Shown here piece after piece: positions 38,098-48,085 of a stretch of 64,000 bases of DNA. The notes under the pieces were generated by a model that was not told the origin of the DNA, made no database searches, and was given only the letters and a program-made list of their open reading frames with translations. A program made the position numbers and the translations under genes. The DNA lies in NCBI RefSeq assembly GCF_030546935.1, contig NZ_JAUOPH010000001.1:186001-250000 (forward strand), written 5' to 3'. How positions within the stretch are numbered: the first letter of the stretch is position 1; the number at the start of each line of letters is the position of its first letter. This stretch comes from Marinobacter sp. 2_MG-2023. Lineage in GTDB: Bacteria; Pseudomonadota; Gammaproteobacteria; Pseudomonadales; Oleiphilaceae.

Positions 38098-40749
38098 TCA
38101 TTCCCGCTTGTTGAATAACTCTTTGACTCTCTCTGTCACAGCATCGTTAACCTTGCCACTCAGTTGCAGGCTCCGGAGCAGCGCCGGAATGTTCTCCTCC
38201 AGATTGATATTCAACACCACCGGCTGGCCTTCACCAACGTTCGGGCTGTTGCCTTTCAGATGAAGCGCCAAAACCAGAGTGCCGTTCTCATCGTAATCAA
38301 TACCGCTGTCCAGAACCGAGTAACGGAAATCCTCAAGGGCTTGAGCCACCAGCTTCATAGAATCATTCTGGCTGGCTAGCGCCTTCAGCCGTTCGGCCGT
38401 CAACTGTAACCGCCCGCCGGGCTCCAGGGCAGCAATGCGTCCACTCTCTACTCTTATCCCGGTCGCAGGGTCGAACAGCACGGGCACGGTGCCGCTTAGA
38501 ATACCAGTGCCTGCGAGCCCTTCGGTTGGGTATAACTGCAAAAGGTAGGCAAGACTGAGCTCCGTGAGCTCAACAGGAATCGTCACTGGTGCCTGCGCCA
38601 GATTCCAGCGGCCCGGCTGAATGCGTACCTTACCATCCAGGGCATTGGTATTGGCCTGCGCCAACACCAAGGTTCCTGCAGCCAGTTGCGCCAGCGGTGC
38701 TTCGTAGGTTCCGGCCAAGAGCAAGGGGCCGATGGGGAGCCCGGAGTTCACCTCCTCCACGGTCAATTCCGGCACGGATATCTTGATGTTGTCTTCCTCC
38801 AACCGAAACTCCGCAGAGCCGTTCATTTTGCTCCAGGCTGTTCGATCATAGATACCGCTCCAATCGGTAAAAACAAACCTCCCATCCAGCAGCATCGGAC
38901 CGGCTTTCGGTTGCTTATATGTGGCATTGGCACTGACCGTGCCGCCCGATACCGTAAGCAGGGATGGCCAGGCTGCAAAAATTCGAGACAGCGCCTCGGC
39001 TTCCTGCTTGCCACTCACCCTCGTCTCGCCCTCAAGTGTTAAAAGCCCACTGTATGGAAACTTCAGGTCCAGGTTTATCGTAGTCCCTGCATCGGCCCCC
39101 AGAACACCTGCAACATCGGTATGAGCGAGATCGCTTTCAACCCTGCCATTAAACTGCCAGGATTGTGACAACAATTGCGGATGCCTGACCTCTTTGGCAT
39201 CCAGGCTGACAGGCCCCTCAAGATGTAAACTGTCGAGCTGGCTCTTCTCTATCGCGTAGCTTGCATTCAACGTCGTTTTGCCGAGTTCCGCGCGCAGGCC
39301 TTTAAGCAGCGACTCATTCGCAGATGCCAAAGCACTTCCGGAAACCGGCTCTAACCTATCAACCTCAAAAAACGTGGACTCAGCAAATCTCAATGTCCCG
39401 CTGTTGGTGTCCAGCTGACCGGTCAGCGCAATTTCCACCCTTGGTTTGGTCAGTCGCCAGCCTGCAACCTCAAGTTCTGGCATTGCTGCATTAAGCTGAG
39501 TTTCGCCCAGTTGCATCATCCACGGCGCTTTGGTCGTTACCGAAAGATGGGAACGTAAAGAAACATTTGCGCCGCCACGGCTGTTCAGCTCCACGTTCAG
39601 TGGCATTTTCGCCTCAGGCGCTTCTCCCGGAGCTGTAGGTAAGATAGCGGAAAGCGGCGCCAATGCAGGGGCTGGCCGTACCGACAAGGTTAGCGAGTCT
39701 GGTTGCATCAGCTCTGGCACCGTTCGGATCCACGCTGCCGGATGGCTCAGCACAAGATCTGCCTGAAGAGTTTCGGGCTGCCATCGGCCCTGATTTGCCT
39801 TCAGAGCGACTTCCAGATTGCCTCCGATCGTTCCCACCCCGGGCGCAGGCCAGGGCTGCGGTAGTTGTGCCTGAACCTTGGCGCTCCCCGTTACATACGC
39901 CAGAAAGTTCTCGTCGCCCGGGCCCTGCAACTCCCAGCTGGCTTCCATAGACCCGGTTTCAGGTTGTTCCGGCCACTGATCCGCGGGAATGCTCTGCCAG
40001 GTTTGCAGCCAGGCCAGTAACCAGTCGGTCTGCGGTAAATCGGGTACCGCCACTGAGCCGCGCCAGGACACCAGGCCGTTAACGCCCTGTTTCAGGTAGC
40101 CAGACGTTGCAGACAGGTAGCGAGTGCCATCAATCGCCAGCTCTGCAGATAAATCCAGATCCGTATCCCAGACACCATCAAGCGTGGCCAGCAAAGCGAC
40201 CTGATGGCCGTCATGGTCAAGGTGTACACTGGCAGTGACTGGAACCAAACCGGATTCAGGGCCGGTAATCGACAGGCCTCCGGTCAGAGGACAACGCCCT
40301 GCTTCACACGGCAGAGTCACCCTAAACTGCTGAACAGTGATTTCCGAAGGTAACCAGCTGGGCATTTCTGGCGGCCACTGATTCTCTTCTTGCTGGCCAC
40401 CCGCAGATTGTTCTCCGGGTTTCGTGTGCCAATCCAGCTCAAGATATCCTGCCGTCAGCGCCGTTAGTTGCGGCAGCCACCCCTCTCCCCATTCAGGGCT
40501 CCTCCACCCCAAATTCAGCTCCCTGCTTTTCAATTCAAGTTTTCGCGTCGGCAAGGACTGCACGAGTTCCAGTTCACGCACAGACACGCCACTGAACGAG
40601 AGGCGCAGCCCCTGCCATTCAAGCGTTTCAATGCCATTCTGTTGCAGCGTCTCGTTCAAGAGATGGCGGGCGGCCAGAATGCCGGACAGTATGGTGAGCA
40701 CCAATACCGCGAATATTCCCCATCCGATCGGTTTCCATGCAATGCGCAT
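38098..40749 (-). CDS. ydbH: YdbH AsmA-like intermembrane phospholipid transport protein
   Basis: An 883-residue protein with an N-terminal membrane anchor (about 8-27) and a long beta-rich periplasmic part, the TamB/YhdP/YdbH-type hydrophobic groove. The C-terminal segment (about 700-850: TIPVELTELSLAYLLQLYP and GNSPNVGEGQPVVLNINLEENI) is typical of YdbH. Length matches E. coli YdbH (879). In E. coli YdbH, TamB and YhdP are redundant for outer-membrane lipid supply. It begins a group ydbH-ynbE-ydbL on the minus strand. Confidence 0.9.
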   Translation of the reverse strand: MRIAWKPIGWGIFAVLVLTILSGILAARHLLNETLQQNGIETLEWQGLRLSFSGVSVRELELVQSLPTRKLELKSRELNLGWRSPEWGEGWLPQLTALTAGYLELDWHTKPGEQSAGGQQEENQWPPEMPSWLPSEITVQQFRVTLPCEAGRCPLTGGLSITGPESGLVPVTASVHLDHDGHQVALLATLDGVWDTDLDLSAELAIDGTRYLSATSGYLKQGVNGLVSWRGSVAVPDLPQTDWLLAWLQTWQSIPADQWPEQPETGSMEASWELQGPGDENFLAYVTGSAKVQAQLPQPWPAPGVGTIGGNLEVALKANQGRWQPETLQADLVLSHPAAWIRTVPELMQPDSLTLSVRPAPALAPLSAILPTAPGEAPEAKMPLNVELNSRGGANVSLRSHLSVTTKAPWMMQLGETQLNAAMPELEVAGWRLTKPRVEIALTGQLDTNSGTLRFAESTFFEVDRLEPVSGSALASANESLLKGLRAELGKTTLNASYAIEKSQLDSLHLEGPVSLDAKEVRHPQLLSQSWQFNGRVESDLAHTDVAGVLGADAGTTINLDLKFPYSGLLTLEGETRVSGKQEAEALSRIFAAWPSLLTVSGGTVSANATYKQPKAGPMLLDGRFVFTDWSGIYDRTAWSKMNGSAEFRLEEDNIKISVPELTVEEVNSGLPIGPLLLAGTYEAPLAQLAAGTLVLAQANTNALDGKVRIQPGRWNLAQAPVTIPVELTELSLAYLLQLYPTEGLAGTGILSGTVPVLFDPATGIRVESGRIAALEPGGRLQLTAERLKALASQNDSMKLVAQALEDFRYSVLDSGIDYDENGTLVLALHLKGNSPNVGEGQPVVLNINLEENIPALLRSLQLSGKVNDAVTERVKELFNKRE

Positions 40750-40862
40750 TGCGGGCTATCTCCTGACCCGTTACCGGTTTTATATGAATCCTACCGTACA
40801 TTGGTTGATATAACTGAAACAGTTACAGTATCGGCATCTGTTGAGCAGGAAACGCATATTCC

Positions 40863-41660
40863 ATGACAATCTCAGACATTGATTTCGGGCAGCTATACCG
40901 CGACCAGATGGCTCAGGCCGGCGGCAGAGAAAAGCCCCCCAGCGCATGGGATGCCAAAGCGGCCAGCATGCCGAAAACGCCCATCGACAGCCCCTACAGT
41001 CAGGCATTTATCGACCTCACAAACCTGAGCGGTTGCGACACATTGCTGGACATGGGTTGCGGCACAGGCGCCATCGGGCTGGCACTGGCGCCTAAAATGA
41101 AGCAGGTTACGGGCGTGGACTACAGTGCAGGAATGTTGCAGGCTTTTCAGGACAACGCTCTTGCGCTCGGCCTTAACAATACCCGCACGATTCAATGCGC
41201 CTGGGAAGACAGCTGGGATAACATCCCCCAGTGCGACCTGGTGATCGCCTCCCGCTCAACGGCGGTGATGGACATGGCGGATGCCCTGCAAAAACTCCAT
41301 CAAACAGCCCGCAAACGGGTCTGCCTCACCAATCTTGTTGGCGGCAGGTTCATCGACTGCAGCCTTCTCAAAGCCATTGGCCGGGAAGTGTGCCCAATAC
41401 CGGATTTCATATACATACTGAACATTCTTTATCAGATGGGGCGTTACCCCCGCCTGGATTATATTGAAGCCAGAGGCCGTCTTGCGGGAGCGGCGAATGT
41501 TGATGAGTTTTTGGCGAAAGCGGAATCCGCTCTGGGCCAGTTGAGCGATGCTGAAAAAGAACGTTTGACAGGCTGGTATCATTCAGACCCAGAGCGTGCG
41601 CATCGTGGCGGAGAGGATTTTAGATGGGCATTTGTTTCATGGGATACGGATCATAACTGA
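40863..41660 (+). CDS. Class I SAM-dependent methyltransferase
   Basis: A 265-residue protein. Motif I is LLDMGCGTGAIGLALA at about 59-74 and the acidic motif II is in VDYSAG. The C-terminal part holds a helical cap. The substrate is not recognisable; the sequence does not match a known rRNA or quinone methyltransferase closely enough to name it. The ATG at 40863 has aggaaa upstream. It is divergent from ydbH over a 113-base gap. Confidence 0.85.
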   Translation: MTISDIDFGQLYRDQMAQAGGREKPPSAWDAKAASMPKTPIDSPYSQAFIDLTNLSGCDTLLDMGCGTGAIGLALAPKMKQVTGVDYSAGMLQAFQDNALALGLNNTRTIQCAWEDSWDNIPQCDLVIASRSTAVMDMADALQKLHQTARKRVCLTNLVGGRFIDCSLLKAIGREVCPIPDFIYILNILYQMGRYPRLDYIEARGRLAGAANVDEFLAKAESALGQLSDAEKERLTGWYHSDPERAHRGGEDFRWAFVSWDTDHN

Positions 41661-41703
41661 CTTTGCCCGGGCCACCTCGCTCGCTTTGTGTAAAGAGTAT
41701 TCC

Positions 41704-41731
41704 CTGCCGGCACCCCAAAGAGTACCGGCAG
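41704..41731. terminator. Hairpin downstream of the NSS symporter gene
   Basis: ctgccgg (41704-41710) pairs with ccggcag (41725-41731) over a 14-base loop, between convergent genes. There is no T-run, so it is a weak candidate. Confidence 0.35.
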
Positions 41732-41738
41732 AGTTGAA

Positions 41739-43121
41739 TCACACCAGGTTATAAAGAAACACGATCGCGATACCCGCCGGTGTCACAAATTTCAGCACAA
41801 ACATAAAGGCCTTGAAGGCACCACCTTTCAGACCAACATCCTCAGCCAGCCCTTCGCGACGGATAACCCAGCCCGCAAACAGGGCAATCGCAAGCCCACC
41901 CAAAGGCATCATGAGGTTGGAGACCAGAAAGTCGAGCAGGTCGAATACCGTTTTACCCTCGAAAAAGCCGAGGAAGCCCAGGGGATGCACATCGCTCCAG
42001 AGGTTGAAGGACAATACAGTGCCAATACCAATGAACCAGACAGCAAGTCCTCCGCCTACGGCGCTTTTGGTCCGACTTGCACCCTTGTGTTCTTCCAGCC
42101 ATTCAACAACCGGCTCCAGCATGGAAATGGCCGAAGTGATAGCGGCTACAAACAAAAGCGCGAAAAAGATAGCGCCAAAGACAAGCCCGCCACTCATCTG
42201 ACCGAAGGCCAGGGGTAGAGTCACGAAAATCAGCCCCGGCCCGGCGCCCGCCTCAAGGCCGTTGGCAAATACCAGCGGGAAAATGGCAAGCCCTGCAAGC
42301 AAAGCCACGCTGACATCCAACACCGCAATAGTCATGGCAGTTCTGGCGATGTTGACGTTTTTGGGCAGATAAGAGCCATAGGCCATCAGCACGCCAATAC
42401 CAATACTGAGCGTAAAAGCAGCATGACCAAGGGCGACCAGAACACCTTCGGCGGTAAGGCGGCTGAAATCCGGTGAAAACATGAAGCTGACAGCACGACC
42501 AAAGCTGCCGCTGCTCATGGCATAAAACACCATCACGATCAGCAGAACGAACAGCAATGGCATCAGCATATTGACCGCTTTTTCCAGGCCAGACCGAATG
42601 CCCCGCCCCACAATAAACACCACAATGGCCATGAAGACCGTATGCCAGAGCAACAATTCCCAGGGATTCGCCAGCAAATTATTGAACTGCCCGCCGATAG
42701 CTTCTGCATCCGCGCCAACGAACAGGCCAAGCGCTGCTTTTCCGATGTAAACCAGAGACCAGCCGCCGATTACCGCATAAAAAGAAAGCACCAGGAAAGA
42801 AGCAACCACACCGTTCCAGCCGATAATGCGCCAGCTTTTAGATGCGTTCTCGGTTTTCGTCAGGGAGCGCATGGTTGCAATTGGGCTTTGACCGCCACGG
42901 CGGCCGATCATGATTTCTGCAATAAGCACCGGCACACCGATCAGGAAAATACAGGCGAGGTAAACCAGTACAAAAGCACCGCCTCCATTTTCACCCGTGA
43001 TATAGGGAAACTTCCAGATATTACCCAGCCCGACGGCAGAGCCGGCAGCAGCCAGAATGAAGGCCATTTTAGAGGTCCAGAGGTTACTGGCCTGCTGGTG
43101 GGGATGAACCGATTCAGTCAT
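41739..43121 (-). CDS. Sodium-dependent amino-acid symporter (NSS family)
   Basis: A 460-residue inner-membrane transporter with about 11-12 hydrophobic segments. The first contains GSAVGLGNIWKFPY and the later region GENGGGAFVLVY, the NSS signature. Bacterial NSS proteins couple Na+ to uptake of hydrophobic or aromatic amino acids (LeuT, MhsT, TnaT). ggag lies nine bases before ATG 43121. It lies downstream of the aminotransferase and indolepyruvate oxidoreductase genes, so an aromatic amino acid is a likely substrate. This is inference. Confidence 0.92.
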   Translation of the reverse strand: MTESVHPHQQASNLWTSKMAFILAAAGSAVGLGNIWKFPYITGENGGGAFVLVYLACIFLIGVPVLIAEIMIGRRGGQSPIATMRSLTKTENASKSWRIIGWNGVVASFLVLSFYAVIGGWSLVYIGKAALGLFVGADAEAIGGQFNNLLANPWELLLWHTVFMAIVVFIVGRGIRSGLEKAVNMLMPLLFVLLIVMVFYAMSSGSFGRAVSFMFSPDFSRLTAEGVLVALGHAAFTLSIGIGVLMAYGSYLPKNVNIARTAMTIAVLDVSVALLAGLAIFPLVFANGLEAGAGPGLIFVTLPLAFGQMSGGLVFGAIFFALLFVAAITSAISMLEPVVEWLEEHKGASRTKSAVGGGLAVWFIGIGTVLSFNLWSDVHPLGFLGFFEGKTVFDLLDFLVSNLMMPLGGLAIALFAGWVIRREGLAEDVGLKGGAFKAFMFVLKFVTPAGIAIVFLYNLV

Positions 43122-43163
43122 TGCGTTCTCCGAATAGTTGTTTTTGTCGGATCGTCATAATGT

Positions 43164-43186
43164 AGAGCCTCTGTGAAAGAGGCTCT
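43164..43186. terminator. Hairpin between aminotransferase and symporter genes
   Basis: agagcctc (43164-43171) pairs with gaggctct (43179-43186) around tgtgaaa. No T-run follows on the minus strand, so it may process the message rather than end it. Confidence 0.4.
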
Positions 43187-43217
43187 GATTGAATACTTAA
43201 AAAGGGGGAGCGGGCTG

Positions 43218-44399
43218 CTACATGACGCTGCGTATGGCGCTGGCAACTTGCGGCAACACCCGTTCATTCAGACCAGCCACGTTCACACGACTGCTTTCCA
43301 GCATGTATATGCCGTGTTCTTCCCGCAGCCGGCCAACCTGTTCCGGAGTGATGCCAAGAAACGAGAACATACCCCGCTGCCGTGAGATAAAGCCAAAATC
43401 ACCCACAGGCGCCAAGGCATCCGCAAAGGCATGCCGCAGGCCCAGAATTCGCTCGCACATGCCACCCAGCTCAAGCTGCCATTCGGCGCGCAATACGTCA
43501 TCGTCCAGAATGGTTTCAACGATCGCTGCACCATGGGCCGGCGGCATGGAGTAGTGGGCGCGAACAACGCTCAGCAGCTGGCTGGTTGCCGCCTTGTTAA
43601 TGGCCTCGGTAGCCGAGATTAACACCAGGGCCCCCGTGCGCTCCCGGTACAAGCCAAAGTTCTTGGAGCAGGAGGCAGCAACCACCATTTCCGGAACCTG
43701 GCCAGCCAGATAGCGCAGGCCTGCGGCATCTGCATCAAGCCCTTCGCCCAAGCCCTGGTAAGCCATATCCACAAAGGGCAATAGCCCCTTACGCAGGATC
43801 AGTTGGGTAACGGCTCTCCATTGATCAAACGTAAGATCCGCGCCGGAGGGGTTGTGACAGCATCCGTGAAGCAGAACCACATCCCCCGCTTCGGCACTCT
43901 CCAGAGTGTCGAGCATGGCGGAGAAATTTACCGTTAATGTCTCTCGATTGAGATAGGGATATTCGCGAATTTTCAGGCCGGCGCCGCCCAGCAATGGCAT
44001 GTGGTTCGCCCAGGTGGGCGTGCTGACCCACACCGTGGTGTCCCGCTGACACAACCGCAGAAACTCTGCTGCCATGCGTAAGGCCCCGCAACCGCCCGGC
44101 GTTTGAATAACCGATGTGCGGCCATCGCGAATGAGGCTGTTGCTGCCTCCCAGAATAAGACGCGCCATGGCATCGTTGAAGCCTGCCGCTCCGGCTGGGC
44201 CGACATAGCTCTTGGTGGTTTCACCCTCCAGCAGACGCCGCTCAGCTTCATGAACCGCAGTCATAATGGGCGTATTGCCTTCGTCGTCCTTGTAGACCCC
44301 AATCCCCAGGTCCACCTTGTCGGGCCGGGTATCCGCACGAAACGTCTGCATCAATTGCAGAATCGGGTCCTGAGGTAACTGTTCAAGCGCCTCAAACAT
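43218..44399 (-). CDS. Aromatic/aspartate-type amino-acid aminotransferase
   Basis: A 393-residue class I aminotransferase of the AspC/TyrB group. The N-terminus DLGIGVYKDDEGNTPI, LLHGCCHNPSGADL with the coenzyme-contacting residues, PLP lysine in SCSKNFGLYRERTGA near residue 246, and SRVNVAGLNE near the C-terminus. The family converts aromatic amino acids or aspartate to 2-oxo acids. The ATG overlaps the end of the upstream oxidoreductase gene by eight bases and has aaggagg six bases upstream. With its neighbour, phenylpyruvate or indolepyruvate is a likely product. Confidence 0.93.
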   Translation of the reverse strand: MFEALEQLPQDPILQLMQTFRADTRPDKVDLGIGVYKDDEGNTPIMTAVHEAERRLLEGETTKSYVGPAGAAGFNDAMARLILGGSNSLIRDGRTSVIQTPGGCGALRMAAEFLRLCQRDTTVWVSTPTWANHMPLLGGAGLKIREYPYLNRETLTVNFSAMLDTLESAEAGDVVLLHGCCHNPSGADLTFDQWRAVTQLILRKGLLPFVDMAYQGLGEGLDADAAGLRYLAGQVPEMVVAASCSKNFGLYRERTGALVLISATEAINKAATSQLLSVVRAHYSMPPAHGAAIVETILDDDVLRAEWQLELGGMCERILGLRHAFADALAPVGDFGFISRQRGMFSFLGITPEQVGRLREEHGIYMLESSRVNVAGLNERVLPQVASAIRSVM

Positions 44400-47300
44400 G
44401 GTCGGCCTCCTTGTGGTCTGCCTGGCTGGTTCGAATCAGTGTCGGCCGGCCGGTATTCAGCGCTTTGATCAGCTGTGAGTGTTTTTCCTGAACAGCTTCG
44501 GCCGCCTGCTCACGCACCGGTCCATAGCCTCGTATTTCACTGCCCAGTTCCGCCAGCTGCAAGAAGGTATCGTAATTGCTGGCGTCCAATTCACTGACAA
44601 TCCGCTCAACCAGTTGCTGGTACTCTTTCAGCTGGGCGCGGTCCATCTTGCGATCGGCCGAATAGCTGAACGGATCGACAGGCGTTCCACGCAGCACGCG
44701 GAACTTTGCCAGCAGCTTGAATACCCGGAACATCCAGGGGCCAAACTGACGCTTCCTGGGCCGGCCCTGGGCATCAGTGCCCCGGTTCATGATGGGCGGC
44801 GCCAGATGGAAGTGAACCTTGAAGTCACCTTCGAAGGTGTTGTTCACTTCCTTCATGAAGTCGGTTTCGGCGAACAGACGGGCCACTTCGTATTCGTCCT
44901 TGAACGCCATAAACCGATACAACTGCTGCGCCACAGCGCGGGTCAGCAAATTATTGGTCTCACCCAGCTTTTCCTCTGCTTCACGCACCTGTTTTACAAG
45001 CGTGGTATAGCGATCTGCCCAGCGGCGGCTCTGATAGTTCACCAGATGCTTGTGGCGAATATTGATCAGCTCGTCCAGGCTCGGCTCCGCTTTCACTTCT
45101 TCTACTCTCGCCTGGCCGGTAGTCAACAGGTCGGTGATAACCTTCACGTCTGTCGCCGCAACCCGGCCCCAGCCAAAGGCTTCCTTATTGCGCTCGACGG
45201 CAACGCCATTCAGCTCAATGGCTTTCATCAGCGCAGCCTGCGACAGCGGCAACAAACCCCGCTGCCAGGCAAAGCCCAACATCATCACGTTGGAGAACAC
45301 GGTGTCGCCCATCAGCTTCTCGGCGATGCCGTTAGCATCCAACCGCGCGAAATTGTGATCACCAACCGCGTCGCGGATCAGGTCCAGACGCTTTTCAGAT
45401 TTCATGTCCGCATCGCGGAACAGCACGTAATCACCGGTAGGCAGTTCCGCTTCGTTGGCAACCACACGGGTGTGATCCGGACGCAGAACGCTCAGCGCTT
45501 TCTGGGACGATGCAACGACAAGGTCACAGGCAATCAAAGCATCCGCCTGGCCGTGACTGATCCGGACCTGGTGCAGTTTATCCGGGGAAGGCGCCATGCG
45601 AACGTAACTGAGAACCGTGCCACCCTTCTGGGCAAAGCCAGTGAAATCCAGCACCGAAGTACCCTTGGCTTCAAGGTGCGCCGCCATGGTGATGAGCTGC
45701 CCTACGGTTACGACACCTGTGCCACCAACGCCACCCACCAGCACATCGTAGGAGCCTGTGAGTTCTGGCCGAGCTGGCTCTGGAATATTCGCGAGTTTGC
45801 CTGTGAGAACAGAACCGGTATCCATACCCCGGGATTTGCGCAACTGGCCGCCTTCGATGGTGACAAAACTCGGGCAGAAGCCGTTAACGCAGGAATAATC
45901 CTTGTTGCAGGAGGACTGGTCGATCTTGCGTTTGCGGCCCAGCTCCGTCTGGCGCGGCACCACAGAAAGGCAGTTCGACTGCACGGAACAGTCGCCGCAG
46001 CCTTCGCAAACGTGATGGTTAATAAACGCCCGCTTGGCGGGATCCGGGTACAGATTCCGCTTACGCCGGCGCCGCTTTTCCGCAGCGCAGGTCTGATCGT
46101 AAATCAGTACCGTGCAACCGGAAATGTCGCGCAGCTCTCGCTGCACCTTATCCAGCTCTGAACGGTCGTGGAAGGTTACGTCATCCGGGAAGAGTTTCTT
46201 GTGGCCATCGTACTTTTCCGGCTCATCACTGAGCACCACAACCCGGCGCACACCTTCTGCGGCAACCTGCTGCGCAATCATCGGCACGGTAATCTGACCG
46301 TCCACGGGCTGACCACCGGTCATGGCGACCGCATCATTGAACAGAATCTTGTAGGTGATGTTGATGCCGGCAGCAACGGCCTGGCGAATGGCCATGGAGC
46401 CCGAATGGAAATAGGTGCCCTCCCCCAGATTCTGGAACACGTGAGGATTACCGGTGTAACGGCTCTTGCCGATCCAGTTGACCCCTTCGCCACCCATCTG
46501 GATCAGGGATTCCGTGTTGCGGCCCATCCAGGAGGCCATGAAGTGGCAACCGATCCCGGCCAGTGCCTTGCTACCTTCCGGCACTTTGGTGGAAGTATTG
46601 TGAGGACAACCTGAACAGAAATACGGCAGACGCTTTACGCCACCCGGATCCTGAGCGTTGCTCATGCTGTTGATGGCCATCAGGCGTTCATTGTAGTCCT
46701 CGCCGAAAAAGCGCCCAAGGCGGGCGGCCAGAAAACCGGCGACTAATTTGGGGCTCAATTCGCCAACATAGGGAATCAGGGGCCGGCCCAGCTCGTCCTG
46801 TTTACCGGTAATCAGAACCTCGCCGGGGCGATCCGGCTCAGACATAGCTTCCTTGATCTGGCTCTCGATAATGCCCCGTTTTTCCTCGATAACCAGCACT
46901 TCTTCCTTGCTATGAACAAAGTTGAGCATGCCCCGGCGCTCGATTGGCCACACAAGACCTACTTTGTAGATATCCAACCCCATCTCACGGGCGCCGTGTT
47001 CATCAATGCCCAGCAGGTCAAGCGCTTCGAGTAGATCCAAATGGCCTTTGCCGGTGGTAACAATGCCGAAGCGCGCCTCAGCATTATTGAACAGGCAACG
47101 GTCGATAGGGTTGGCCCGGGCAAACGCCTGCACAGCCGCCAGTTTGTGCTCGATGCGGGTTTCCAACTGCGGGCCCGGCAGGTCTGGCCAGCGATAGTGC
47201 AGACCGGTTTCAGGCGGAGTGAAATCGTCCGGGGTAACAAACTCAGGCAGCGGCGGCAGCTCAACCGAGGCAGCGCTTTCTACCGTTTCCGAAACTGCTT

Positions 47301-47928
47301 TAAAACCCACCCAACAGCCACTGTAACGGGACAAGGCAATACCCCAGAGGCCAAAGTCCAGATACTCGGCAACGTTGGCCGGATTTATTGTGGGCATGAA
47401 AAAGCTCATGAATGCCACATCAGACTGGTGCGGCATAGAGGAAGACACACAACCATGGTCATCCCCGGCAACCACCAGCACACCACCGTGGGGCGAACTG
47501 CCGTATGTGGTGCCATGCTTCAGCGCATCACCGGCGCGATCAACTCCTGGCCCCTTGCCATACCAGATCCCGAACACGCCATCCACCTGGCGGTCGTCAT
47601 CGGTTTCTACCTGCTGAGTCCCCAGCATTATGGTTGCTGCAAGGTCTTCATTGATGGCAGGCACAAAGTCGATGCGACTCTCGTCGAGGTAGTTTTTCGC
47701 CTGCCACAACGCCTGATCGTATGCGCCCAGGGGCGACCCCCTGTAACCACTCACCATGCCCGCGGTTTTCAGGCCCAACTTGCGATCGAGGGCAGCCTGC
47801 ATCAAAGGTATGCGCACCAGTGCCTGGGTGCCTGTCAGGAATACCCGCCCTGAGTCTCTGAGGTATCGGTCTTCAAGGCTGTAATTGTCGAGTTGAGAAT
47901 TGTCTGGTCGAGAGAGATCGGCGGACAT
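44392..47928 (-). CDS. Indolepyruvate ferredoxin oxidoreductase (fused subunits)
   Basis: An 1178-residue fused 2-oxoacid oxidoreductase that turns aryl or branched 2-oxo acids into acyl-CoA. The N-terminal pyrimidine-binding part (1-400) includes SGYRGSPLGAYD; a CSGCPHNTS segment near 437 and the TPP region GIGCHFMASWMGRN follow; the iron-sulfur motif CEGCGDC and SVQSNCL lie near 641; the C-terminal gamma domain begins VGGVGGTGVVTVGQLI near 733. The layout matches the long single-chain IOR of aerobic bacteria. aaggaggg precedes ATG 47928. It is divergent from an Lrp/AsnC regulator. Confidence 0.93.
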   Translation of the reverse strand: MSADLSRPDNSQLDNYSLEDRYLRDSGRVFLTGTQALVRIPLMQAALDRKLGLKTAGMVSGYRGSPLGAYDQALWQAKNYLDESRIDFVPAINEDLAATIMLGTQQVETDDDRQVDGVFGIWYGKGPGVDRAGDALKHGTTYGSSPHGGVLVVAGDDHGCVSSSMPHQSDVAFMSFFMPTINPANVAEYLDFGLWGIALSRYSGCWVGFKAVSETVESAASVELPPLPEFVTPDDFTPPETGLHYRWPDLPGPQLETRIEHKLAAVQAFARANPIDRCLFNNAEARFGIVTTGKGHLDLLEALDLLGIDEHGAREMGLDIYKVGLVWPIERRGMLNFVHSKEEVLVIEEKRGIIESQIKEAMSEPDRPGEVLITGKQDELGRPLIPYVGELSPKLVAGFLAARLGRFFGEDYNERLMAINSMSNAQDPGGVKRLPYFCSGCPHNTSTKVPEGSKALAGIGCHFMASWMGRNTESLIQMGGEGVNWIGKSRYTGNPHVFQNLGEGTYFHSGSMAIRQAVAAGINITYKILFNDAVAMTGGQPVDGQITVPMIAQQVAAEGVRRVVVLSDEPEKYDGHKKLFPDDVTFHDRSELDKVQRELRDISGCTVLIYDQTCAAEKRRRRKRNLYPDPAKRAFINHHVCEGCGDCSVQSNCLSVVPRQTELGRKRKIDQSSCNKDYSCVNGFCPSFVTIEGGQLRKSRGMDTGSVLTGKLANIPEPARPELTGSYDVLVGGVGGTGVVTVGQLITMAAHLEAKGTSVLDFTGFAQKGGTVLSYVRMAPSPDKLHQVRISHGQADALIACDLVVASSQKALSVLRPDHTRVVANEAELPTGDYVLFRDADMKSEKRLDLIRDAVGDHNFARLDANGIAEKLMGDTVFSNVMMLGFAWQRGLLPLSQAALMKAIELNGVAVERNKEAFGWGRVAATDVKVITDLLTTGQARVEEVKAEPSLDELINIRHKHLVNYQSRRWADRYTTLVKQVREAEEKLGETNNLLTRAVAQQLYRFMAFKDEYEVARLFAETDFMKEVNNTFEGDFKVHFHLAPPIMNRGTDAQGRPRKRQFGPWMFRVFKLLAKFRVLRGTPVDPFSYSADRKMDRAQLKEYQQLVERIVSELDASNYDTFLQLAELGSEIRGYGPVREQAAEAVQEKHSQLIKALNTGRPTLIRTSQADHKEADHV

Positions 47929-48038
47929 GACGCCCTCCTTTTTGTCGATTTTATAACCAAAATTCTAGAGGGAAGTCGGCAAAAGGTGCTTGCTAATTGG
48001 AAGGAAATACCGAGAGTTTGCGAAAGGATGTTCGATAA

Positions 48039-48067
48039 TTGACAATATAACCGAATATCCTTTGATA
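48039..48067 (+). promoter_or_regulatory. Sigma-70 promoter of the Lrp/AsnC regulator
   Basis: ttgaca (48039-48044) is separated by 17 bases from ttgata (48062-48067), about 19 bases before the ATG at 48086. The region between IOR and this gene is AT-rich with degenerate inverted repeats that could bind the regulator. Confidence 0.6.
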
Positions 48068-48085
48068 AAAATCAGGTGTTACCAA

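Noticed and set aside
44479-46161. A 560-codon plus-strand open frame opposite the indolepyruvate oxidoreductase gene
   Set aside because: It is the complement of a well-conserved 1178-residue enzyme with clear motifs; no family signature or ribosome site supports the antisense frame. Long antisense frames are expected in GC-rich coding DNA.
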